This document shows, piece by piece, positions 18,625 through 26,741 of a DNA stretch of 64,000 nucleotides. Each line of letters starts with the position of its first letter. Position 1 is the stretch's first letter. The translations under genes and the position numbers were made by a program. The stretch comes from Candidatus Krumholzibacteriota bacterium. GTDB taxonomy: Bacteria; Krumholzibacteriota; Krumholzibacteriia; Krumholzibacteriales; Krumholzibacteriaceae. The notes under the pieces are model-generated. The model ran no database searches, had not been told where the DNA came from, and was given only the letters and a program-made list of their open reading frames with translations. The DNA is taken from assembly GCA_016932415.1 (NCBI GenBank), contig JAFGCX010000010.1, forward strand, positions 310,001-374,000, written 5' to 3'.

Positions 18625-21600
18625 ATGAAGAAGACGGGAAAAATAATCGGCCGCGGAGATAGAAGGAGAGCGGCGGGAAAATATCTCTGCGTCCTGGCCC
18701 TCATTTTTCTGTCAGGTCCCGGAAGTACAGGTGCCCGTGCCCAGACTCTGAGGATCGATCTCTCGGAGGTCTCGAGACAGATAGAGATCCGCTACTACAT
18801 GCAGGAGCATGGGACTCTTCCCCCCGAATATATTCTTCTGAACGGTATAGCCCTGTATCCGAATTTTCTCCAGGGCAGATTTGATCTGAGAAAACGCAAG
18901 TTGGAATATGATCCCATGACCAGGACGCTTTTCAGCTATGACGTGCCTGGAGATCATGTTTTTACCGCCAGAGATGATCGCGACGGCCTCTATTTCAGGA
19001 GTTCCGAAAGGGATGTCAGGATACCCGGCATGAAGATCACTCCCTCCTCGATCGATGAAAGAGCTGAATCGATAAGGAGAAAGGGCTTCAGGAAAACATG
19101 GGTCGACGAGGTCAGGTATAACCTTGAGATAGAAAGGGAGACAAGAAGGGGCGGAGGACTGATCGATCTCAACATCCCGATAAAACTTCCAAAGCAGATA
19201 GAATGGCTCATAGGAGACGGAGAAGAGACGAGACTGACAGTCTCGGGAAAGGAAAAGATAACTATAGGCGGAACTTCAAGGTGGTGCGCCAACTGCCCCG
19301 TGACCGAGGGAAGGCCTTCGCAACAGAAATTTCCCGATCTTGACATGGAACAGCAACTGTCGGTCAACCTTCAGGGAAACATAGGAGAAAAGATACATGT
19401 GAAGATAGATCATTCCAGTATGGGCGGAGGAATGCAATCGACCAACAGGGTCAGCCTTCGATATATCGGGCTGGAAGACGAGATAATCAAATCGATAGAT
19501 ATGGGAGATACTGACCTCACTCTGAGCGGCGCGCAGCTGATCAGTCACTCGGGAGGATCAAGAGGCCTCTTTGGCGTAAAGGTGCAGGCGCAGATCGGGC
19601 TGATGGATCTGACAGTAATCGCGAGCAAGGAGGAGGGAGAGAACGCTTCCGGATCGTTCTCGGGTAGCGGGGGACAAAGCAGCGAATTCATGATCGCTGA
19701 TTATAACTATGTAAAAAGGCAATATTTTTATTTTGAGACGCCAGGCGTGTCTTTCGATACGCCGAATATCGGATTCGTCGGGCATCCGGTCAAGTATTTC
19801 CCCGTGTACGGCGGGACGTTCAATGACATGATCGAAGTCTTCATCTCGCTCAAGACGTATGAACTGGACAATTACCAGGGAGGGGCAAAATTCAAACTCA
19901 AGGCCTGCGTCGATCCGGAAAACAACGGAATTACCGGTAATGAGCCAGGGGCTTTCGAGGATTGGTACCGTCTCGCTAACGAAGGGGAGGATTATTCCCT
20001 TATAAAGTACATCGATTCAGCTTCGGAGTCGAAATATGTGGGGATAAGGCTCAATCAGCCTCTCGATACGGAAAGGTCTCTTGCCGTCCGGTATAAAAGC
20101 GATATGGGAACCTCTTCGACCGCTGATGACATATCTATCGGCGATTACGGTATCTATCCCTCAAACCCCGACCAGGTCCTCAGGGCGGAACTGATCTATC
20201 CTGTCGAGATGGATGAGGAAGACCTCACAGAGCCTCTTGAAAACAAGTTCCTTCATTCGACCTGGAACATGATGATGAGGAATGTCTATTCTCTTGGCTC
20301 GGCCGGTCTTGAGGGAGGAGCTTTGAAGGTCACTATAGAGAATGTCAGGACGATCGTGGGCACGAAGGATATCCAGGAGGAGACGGAACTGAGCTACCTG
20401 CGCATTTTCGGTCTCGACCAGGAGAATGTCGAGTCGCAAAGGATCCCGGACGGGTTGATCGACGACAGGAAGGGGATAATCGATTTCAACTACGGTTACG
20501 TGATGTTTCCCTGGTACGAGCCTTTCAACCTCAGGAGAGATGACATAGCCTATTTCCTCGGTACAGGCGTAGACGAGATGGGTTACGTGATCCCTGATTA
20601 TGTATCGGCCGATTCGGTGATGGCGCACCTTGTACTCAATGACGGGATATATTCCGATTATGACAGCAACCCGAAGCACGAGTATAATATCGTCGTCGAG
20701 GCGACCAGCGGCAACAGGACTTTCCAGCTGAACGCCTTCGATATAATCGAGGGTTCCGAGGTAGTCTCGGTAGATGGTGAAACGCTGATGAGAGGGAGCG
20801 ATTATGACATCGATTATATCGGAGGTACGGTGAGTCTCAAGGGAGACCGACTGCTTACGATGTCTCCCGACGCGAAGGTGTCGATCGATTATCAGCACAA
20901 GTCCCTTATAGGCGGAGGGAAGAGATCGCTCCTGGGATTCAGTTCGAATATGAACCTTTCGACGAATTCAAGGTTAAACGCTTCCTTTCTGTATAATTCC
21001 ATCGGATCACCGAAATACAATCCGCGGCTGGGCGATGAACCGACGATGAATATGGCCGGTGACGTAAATGGATCGTTTCAACTCTCACCCGACTGGATGA
21101 CTTCCGTTGCCAATCTTCTCCCGAGAGTCGATACCGACACGAGGAGTTCACTGAACGTCAACGCTGAAGTCGCCGTGAGCATCCCCAATCCGAACAGGAA
21201 GGGAGAGGCGTTCGTCGATGACATGGAAGGCGTGGAGGAATCAAGCCAGCTCAGCCTCATCAGGCGGATGTGGTATGAGGCGAGTCCTCCGGCAGATCCG
21301 GATAATCCCGGCGCATTCCTCGAATCTTTTGCCGGGGAGGATGAATTCTACTGGTATAATCCGGTACGCGAATCGACATCTCTCCAGTACAAACTGACGA
21401 CGAGTAAAAGGGATCTCAATCCGGGGCTGGATACGCGGGAGAACTCCAGCGTATCGTCCCTTTTCATAAAGGCGATCGATCCGCAGCCGGGCGAGTGGTG
21501 CGGTATCATGACCGGTATCCCCGGAGGACTCGATATCACGACGGCGCAGTATCTCGAGATATGGGTCAACGATTACAATACTGACCCCGACGAGAGGGCA

Positions 21601-24600
21601 GGCAGGCTCCATATAGATTTCGGAAGGATCGACGAGGATTTCCACCAGCCGGAACTCGGAGAGGGGGATGACGAGAAAGAGACCGACTGGACGATCGAAT
21701 ATGACACCGGTTTTCCCGCCGATGACCCCGGTCTCGTCTATCCGAAAGCATTCGATGGAAGTACGTGGGATTCCGTAAAAAAGATATACAGGGGTATCAA
21801 CTCGAGAGTAGGGAACAATTACCATGATACGGAGGACCTGAACCGCAACGGGCGTGTCGATGAGAGAAACGAATACTATTCTCTGGTCCTCGATCTTTCC
21901 GATGAAGCTCTTATAGACGTGCAGAGGGATTTCGACAGGGACAAATATTCCAGTTACTGGACAGACTCGGACAAGACGAGGGATGCCGGTGAGAATTACA
22001 GGATCAACGAAAAAAAAGCCTGGAGGATGTACCGCCTCGATCTGTCAAAGGTCAAACTTCCGACGGGAGTCGCTCCGAGGCTCGATGCGATCCAGCATTT
22101 CAGGATCTGGGTGGAGGACCCGCAGGAACTTCAGGCCCGTATCGAAGTGGACGGATCGATAGATCATCTCGTCGAGATCGCCGAGATGAAATTCATCGGC
22201 AACAGGTGGGAATTTGACAACATCAGGGATATCGCCGATGAGACCCGTATAATCCCGACTCCCGATATGCGTGTCAAGGTAGGGACGATAAACAACAAGG
22301 ACAATCCTTCGATATATTCATCTCCCTACAAGGTGCAGGAGGAGGATGGAATAGACATCAGGGAACAGTCGCTGCTGATCGAGGTGGAGAATTTTGAAAG
22401 GGAAAGATCTTTCAGGCTGATGAAACGCTTCTACGGACAGGGAATGGATTTTCAGCAGTACAGGGAGATAGAGTTCTGGATCAGGGGAAACCAGGATCTT
22501 ACCAGTCATGATGGCGATGTAGTCGATTTCTATCTTCAGTTCGCTTATGACAGCCTCAACTACTATGAAGTAGTCGTACCACTGACCAGTCAGAGGGCTG
22601 GCCGGTGGAACGCCGTCCACATAACTCTCAGCGATCTTACCAACATGAAACTCAATCCTTCTGGTGGCGATATCACCGAGATCCTGATACATGACGCCTC
22701 CGATCCATCAAAAAGTTATCAGGCTAGATTGAGGGGAGACCCTACCCTGTTCAATGTACGGTTTCTCTATTCGGGATTAAGGAACAGGACAGGTATCATG
22801 ATCCCGAGCGGAGAGGCATGGTTCAACGATATCGTAGTCGACAATGTGAGAAAAGACATTGACCACGCCGAGAGACTCAGCGTCTCGACAAACTTCGGAG
22901 GGATATTCTCTCTGTCAGGCAACTGGCAGCGCACCGGTCCGGAGTTCAGGTCGCTCAACCAGAAGAGGGGAAGCGGGGTGACGACCAACAGCTATTCGCT
23001 GAGCGCGAAGACAGAGGTCAATCATATCATCCCGACAGGGGGGTTCCAGCTTCCCGTGTCGCTGAAGTACGGAGCATCGACCTCGAAACCGAAGTATCTC
23101 CCGCAGAAAGATGTCGAGATAACCGATGCCGCTGTTCAGGACAGCCTCAGGTCGGTCAACAACAGTGTCAATTTCAGCGTCGCGATGAGCCGCCGGGGAT
23201 CGAAGAATATTATTATGAAGAATCTCTTTGATAATCTCAAAGCGGGGATGAGCTATTCAAAGAGCGCCAGTTTTTCGCCGACGGCGAAGGATACCTCCTG
23301 GACTCTCGCCGGAAACGCCACTTACCAGCTTCAGTTCAGAAAGGACAGGGAATTGAAGCTCTTCAAGGGGATAAAGTGGAGATACTGGCTTACAGATTTT
23401 TCGTTCAGGGCGTCAGGGGCGCGGTCTGTCAGGAGAGGGTATTCATATTCGAACAGCGAGTTTGTCAAGCGGCCCGATTTTTATTCATGCCACTGGGATA
23501 ACGAGATGAGTACCGTCTATCAGCCTTTTGAATCGATCAAATTCAACTACCGGAGGACGGAGAAACGCAATCTCGCCGTTGAAAATATGATGTACGGCGT
23601 CGATATAGGGATACTGACCTCGTTTATCCAGACCCTGAACATGAGCTATCAGCCCAAGGGTGGGGTCTTTCTGATCTCCCAGTTCAATCCGAGATTTGAA
23701 TATAACACAAAATACGAGGAAGACCTGAAACCAGGGATAAGACAGGCGGAAGATCCGGAAGGGACGAGGGATGTCTACGCGACGCGGGGAATCAATGTCG
23801 TGTTCGATGTCGATGTCGGCAAATACGCGATGGGATTCGGAAAGATGGTCAAGATTATCGGGCAGGAGGAGGAGATCTCGGCGAGAAAGGTGATGAACCA
23901 GAGGGCGTCCCACGAAGAGAGAAAATCCCAGTTCGAGGAGATGCTCAAGAATAAGAAGACAAGTTCGGACAAGGGCGTCGCCGGGGAACAGGTCTCTCTC
24001 GACCCGAATCCCGGTTCCACTCAGCCTGTCGATCCGACTGCCGCGGGAGGGCAGACAGCTGAGACTGAAGAGAAAAAAGGAACGTTTGCCGATCTCGGCC
24101 TTAAACGTCCGCGCGCCGGGCTGGGGGACAAAAAAGAAGCATCATCGCCGGACAGCATGGCGGTCGACAGCACTTTGACCGCGGACAGTAAAGAACAGGG
24201 AAAGAAGGCGGCTGACCCGATGCTTCTGTTCAGGCATCTTCTGCGGTTTCTCGGGCGGGTCGATCCGGTCAAGAGCACTTTCAAGATAGACAGGCGCAGC
24301 CAGTTCGAACGCCTTTACGAGAGGGCCGGTATGGGGTATCAGTTCGGATTCGCGTCGAGAAGCGGTACGGAAGGAGCGTTGGGAGGCCCGGACGCCGATC
24401 CTCTGAGGGAGAACACTGGCATCACTCTGAATCTCAGGTCGGGATTCGATATCACATCCAACCTCTCGGCCAATCTCAATTTCAATATGTCGAAACGCGA
24501 GGATATGTCATATTCAAGGAGATCGGAAGCGCAGGATCTGACATGGCCCGACGTGAACCTCAACTGGAGAGGTCTGCAGGAGTGGGCCATCCTGAGAAGG

Positions 24601-25107
24601 TATATTGAGAGAAGCGATCTGAATATCAGCTATATAGAGAGGACCTCGAAAAAACTCGGTGAAGAGACGAACGCCTTCCAGATCACTCCGAACTGGAATC
24701 TGAGATGGAAAAACAGCCTGACATCGAATTTCTCGGTGGCTTACTCGAAAAAAACCACCATTGACAGGGGTCAGGAACTGTGGGATAAAAGCTGGTCGGC
24801 TAATCTTGAACTGAAGTATGATATCAAGGGGACCAAAGGAATCGGAATGCCCCTGCCATTCCTCAATAAAAAGAAACTCAAGTTCGAAAGCGCCCTTACG
24901 ACGGTCCTCAACGTCAGCTACAGCAGGGCGGAAAGATATAACGTTCCTCCGACTTCGACTCTCTCCATCTATCCGAGATTCACTTATACATTCAGCAGGA
25001 ACGTGTCGGGAAACCTCGCTCTCGGTTACAAGAGGAGTGCTGGAGGTATCTACGGTTACATCAATCATGAGGTGAGCTTGCATGCCACGGCGGAATTTAA
25101 GTTCTAG
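18625..25107 (+). CDS. SprA-like giant outer-membrane protein (type IX secretion translocon family)
   Basis: At 2160 residues this matches the size of SprA/Sov, the outer-membrane translocon of the type IX secretion system in Bacteroidota. A signal peptide (basic N-region, LCVLALIFLS core, GARA/Q cleavage after residue 39) leaves Gln40 as predicted mature N-terminus. SprA-type sequence includes the GTSRWCANCPVTEG region near 214 and repeated stretches of alternating beta-strand pattern throughout, for example VHVKIDHSSMGGG-like segments and a beta-rich C-terminus ending in KF. A low-complexity Lys/Glu/Ser-rich insertion occupies about residues 1750-1870. The downstream M28 gene overlaps its last 26 bp. 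The family is confident; a working type IX system is not shown, as no PorV or other component lies here. Confidence 0.85.
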   Translation: MKKTGKIIGRGDRRRAAGKYLCVLALIFLSGPGSTGARAQTLRIDLSEVSRQIEIRYYMQEHGTLPPEYILLNGIALYPNFLQGRFDLRKRKLEYDPMTRTLFSYDVPGDHVFTARDDRDGLYFRSSERDVRIPGMKITPSSIDERAESIRRKGFRKTWVDEVRYNLEIERETRRGGGLIDLNIPIKLPKQIEWLIGDGEETRLTVSGKEKITIGGTSRWCANCPVTEGRPSQQKFPDLDMEQQLSVNLQGNIGEKIHVKIDHSSMGGGMQSTNRVSLRYIGLEDEIIKSIDMGDTDLTLSGAQLISHSGGSRGLFGVKVQAQIGLMDLTVIASKEEGENASGSFSGSGGQSSEFMIADYNYVKRQYFYFETPGVSFDTPNIGFVGHPVKYFPVYGGTFNDMIEVFISLKTYELDNYQGGAKFKLKACVDPENNGITGNEPGAFEDWYRLANEGEDYSLIKYIDSASESKYVGIRLNQPLDTERSLAVRYKSDMGTSSTADDISIGDYGIYPSNPDQVLRAELIYPVEMDEEDLTEPLENKFLHSTWNMMMRNVYSLGSAGLEGGALKVTIENVRTIVGTKDIQEETELSYLRIFGLDQENVESQRIPDGLIDDRKGIIDFNYGYVMFPWYEPFNLRRDDIAYFLGTGVDEMGYVIPDYVSADSVMAHLVLNDGIYSDYDSNPKHEYNIVVEATSGNRTFQLNAFDIIEGSEVVSVDGETLMRGSDYDIDYIGGTVSLKGDRLLTMSPDAKVSIDYQHKSLIGGGKRSLLGFSSNMNLSTNSRLNASFLYNSIGSPKYNPRLGDEPTMNMAGDVNGSFQLSPDWMTSVANLLPRVDTDTRSSLNVNAEVAVSIPNPNRKGEAFVDDMEGVEESSQLSLIRRMWYEASPPADPDNPGAFLESFAGEDEFYWYNPVRESTSLQYKLTTSKRDLNPGLDTRENSSVSSLFIKAIDPQPGEWCGIMTGIPGGLDITTAQYLEIWVNDYNTDPDERAGRLHIDFGRIDEDFHQPELGEGDDEKETDWTIEYDTGFPADDPGLVYPKAFDGSTWDSVKKIYRGINSRVGNNYHDTEDLNRNGRVDERNEYYSLVLDLSDEALIDVQRDFDRDKYSSYWTDSDKTRDAGENYRINEKKAWRMYRLDLSKVKLPTGVAPRLDAIQHFRIWVEDPQELQARIEVDGSIDHLVEIAEMKFIGNRWEFDNIRDIADETRIIPTPDMRVKVGTINNKDNPSIYSSPYKVQEEDGIDIREQSLLIEVENFERERSFRLMKRFYGQGMDFQQYREIEFWIRGNQDLTSHDGDVVDFYLQFAYDSLNYYEVVVPLTSQRAGRWNAVHITLSDLTNMKLNPSGGDITEILIHDASDPSKSYQARLRGDPTLFNVRFLYSGLRNRTGIMIPSGEAWFNDIVVDNVRKDIDHAERLSVSTNFGGIFSLSGNWQRTGPEFRSLNQKRGSGVTTNSYSLSAKTEVNHIIPTGGFQLPVSLKYGASTSKPKYLPQKDVEITDAAVQDSLRSVNNSVNFSVAMSRRGSKNIIMKNLFDNLKAGMSYSKSASFSPTAKDTSWTLAGNATYQLQFRKDRELKLFKGIKWRYWLTDFSFRASGARSVRRGYSYSNSEFVKRPDFYSCHWDNEMSTVYQPFESIKFNYRRTEKRNLAVENMMYGVDIGILTSFIQTLNMSYQPKGGVFLISQFNPRFEYNTKYEEDLKPGIRQAEDPEGTRDVYATRGINVVFDVDVGKYAMGFGKMVKIIGQEEEISARKVMNQRASHEERKSQFEEMLKNKKTSSDKGVAGEQVSLDPNPGSTQPVDPTAAGGQTAETEEKKGTFADLGLKRPRAGLGDKKEASSPDSMAVDSTLTADSKEQGKKAADPMLLFRHLLRFLGRVDPVKSTFKIDRRSQFERLYERAGMGYQFGFASRSGTEGALGGPDADPLRENTGITLNLRSGFDITSNLSANLNFNMSKREDMSYSRRSEAQDLTWPDVNLNWRGLQEWAILRRYIERSDLNISYIERTSKKLGEETNAFQITPNWNLRWKNSLTSNFSVAYSKKTTIDRGQELWDKSWSANLELKYDIKGTKGIGMPLPFLNKKKLKFESALTTVLNVSYSRAERYNVPPTSTLSIYPRFTYTFSRNVSGNLALGYKRSAGGIYGYINHEVSLHATAEFKF

Positions 25108-26014
25108 GAGATTTCCAGGCTTTCAGATGGCAGCTCTTTTTCTCTCTGCCGCGCTGGCGATAAGCGCGTGTGGAAGTAACGATCCTCCCGTGTTCGATGC
25201 CGATAACGCTTTTGATCTTCTCGAGCAGCAATGCGGGATTGGGCCCCGGTTTCCCGGAAGCCCGGAGCACAGGATGCTGCAGAGGTACCTGGCATCCAGC
25301 CTGGAAAGATACGGAGCGAATCTTTCGCTGCAGCCGTTCGAGGGGATCCTCAGCAGCGGAGATACTCTTCGACTGGTAAATATCATCGGTAACTACAATA
25401 TGAAATCAGGCAAGAGGATAATGCTTGGAGCCCATTATGATACAAGGCCTGTCGCCGACATGGATCCCGATCCGGCAAACAGGGATATTCCTATAACAGG
25501 AGCTAACGATGGGGCCAGCGGAGTCGCCGTTCTTCTTGAAATAGCGAGGCTTCTGGGTGAACACCCTCCTCCCGTCGGAGTCGATATTATACTTTTTGAC
25601 GGAGAAGATTATGGAGAAGCGGGAAAGGCGGAGGATTTCTGCCTCGGATCGGCATATTTCGCATCCAACACCCGTGGATACATGCCTTTCGCGGCGATCG
25701 TGATCGATATGATTGGAGATTCGGATCTTGTAATCAGGCAGGAGGGATTTTCGCGAGCGGCGGCGCCTGACCTGTATGAAGAGATATTCGCGATCGCTGA
25801 TGAGCTTGGCCTGCGGCAGTTCCGCAGGGAAAAGGGTCAGATGATCATAGACGACCACCTGCCGTTGATACAGGCGGGATTCAGAGCGGTCGACCTGATC
25901 GATTTTGATTACGATCACTGGCATACTCTCGAGGACACGCCGGACAAGTGTTCCCGGGAAAGCCTCGACGCTGTGGGAAGGGTCCTTATAGAGTTCATCT
26001 GGCGGCAGAAATAG
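25082..26014 (+). CDS. Lipoprotein M28-family peptidase, glutaminyl-peptide cyclotransferase type
   Basis: The 310-residue protein has a lipoprotein signal (lipobox ISAC, Cys30) and a zinc aminopeptidase-like fold. Predicted zinc and catalytic residues are Asp143 (GANDGAS), Glu175/Asp176 (FDGEDYG) and His281 (DHWHTLEDTPD). The HYDTRP motif (119-123) and the CLGSAYFA segment after the DGED motif are typical of glutaminyl cyclases, which turn N-terminal Gln into pyroglutamate, rather than true aminopeptidases. The ATG at 25082 follows GAGGTGA and overlaps sprA; ATG 25127 is an alternative. Location is probably periplasm, membrane-anchored. Adjacent SprA has a predicted N-terminal Gln. Confidence 0.82.
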   Translation: MPRRNLSSRRFPGFQMAALFLSAALAISACGSNDPPVFDADNAFDLLEQQCGIGPRFPGSPEHRMLQRYLASSLERYGANLSLQPFEGILSSGDTLRLVNIIGNYNMKSGKRIMLGAHYDTRPVADMDPDPANRDIPITGANDGASGVAVLLEIARLLGEHPPPVGVDIILFDGEDYGEAGKAEDFCLGSAYFASNTRGYMPFAAIVIDMIGDSDLVIRQEGFSRAAAPDLYEEIFAIADELGLRQFRREKGQMIIDDHLPLIQAGFRAVDLIDFDYDHWHTLEDTPDKCSRESLDAVGRVLIEFIWRQK

Positions 26015-26099
26015 GAAGACATATTAAAATCGCTTTCCAGGTCCGGTACGATTTCACTTGATTTTTAACACTTTTTCAACTAGGTATTAGTGGATGTTG

Positions 26100-26128
26100 A
26101 TGGGGCGGATGCCCCATTTATTTTTATA
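26100..26128 (+). terminator. Terminator-like hairpin between the sprA operon and rimP
   Basis: Perfect stem ATGGGGC (26100-26106) and GCCCCAT (26111-26117) with a GGAT loop, followed by TTATTTTTAT. It lies 86 bp after the cyclase stop and 29 bp before rimP. It is either the terminator of the sprA-cyclase transcript or an attenuator in the rimP leader; a TTGATT about 40 bp upstream might be a -35 element. Confidence 0.7.
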
Positions 26129-26156
26129 TGGCACTTTTTAATGGCTGGAGCCGTAG

Positions 26157-26660
26157 ATGGCAGACAAGGAACATCTGGTTGCGCTTCTCAACAGAGAAAT
26201 CGATGCTCTCGGTTTTGAACTTGTCAAACTCGACAGGTTTTCCCGGGGCAGAAGAGAGATCCTGCGCATTTTTATAGATGATGCGGAAAACGGAGTCACG
26301 ATTGACGATTGCGTGAAGGTGACGAAAGCTCTCGGGCTTGTCCTCGATGGAGACGAACTTCTGCCCGGTTCTTATAACCTCGAAGTGTCCACTCCCGGCA
26401 TGAACCGTCCGCTTACGAAAAGGGAGCATTTTGTGCGGTTCACGGGAAAGTCTGCGAGAGTCGAGTATCTCGGCGGTCAGGGCGAGAAGTCATCTTTGAT
26501 CGGTGAGATAGAGGGGCTGGAGGATGACTGCCTTCTTCTTTCGAAGGCGGGGATCAGTGAGAAGATAGAATTTGACAGGATCGTCAAGGCAAATCTTCAT
26601 GGAGAAAAATGGGGGACATCGGCCGAAAAGAAAAATTTAAAAAGCAGAGGAAGAAAATAA
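26157..26660 (+). CDS. rimP: Ribosome maturation factor RimP
   Basis: This 167-residue factor assists assembly of the 30S subunit. The two-domain RimP pattern is clear: GFELVKLDRFSRGRREILRIFID in the N-terminal domain, followed by the signature VSTPGMNRPL near 79-88. The C-terminal SH3-like domain ends with a basic tail. Length is normal. The gene begins the rimP-nusA-infB translation cluster found in most bacteria. A strong-looking promoter lies between it and nusA, so nusA may also be transcribed separately. Confidence 0.95.
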   Translation: MADKEHLVALLNREIDALGFELVKLDRFSRGRREILRIFIDDAENGVTIDDCVKVTKALGLVLDGDELLPGSYNLEVSTPGMNRPLTKREHFVRFTGKSARVEYLGGQGEKSSLIGEIEGLEDDCLLLSKAGISEKIEFDRIVKANLHGEKWGTSAEKKNLKSRGRK

Positions 26661-26676
26661 AATTATAGAAAACATT

Positions 26677-26705
26677 TTGACAGCAGGGACAGTCTGGAAT
26701 AAAAT
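26677..26705 (+). promoter_or_regulatory. Predicted sigma-70 promoter upstream of nusA
   Basis: TTGACA (26677-26682), a spacer of exactly 17 bases, then TAAAAT (26700-26705). The match to the consensus is 6/6 at -35 and 5/6 at -10, in the 81 bp gap between rimP and nusA. It would start transcription around 26712, giving nusA a short leader of about 30 bases. Confidence 0.7.
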
Positions 26706-26741
26706 AAACAGTCTTACATCGATTGAGGGGAGTATTTAAGG

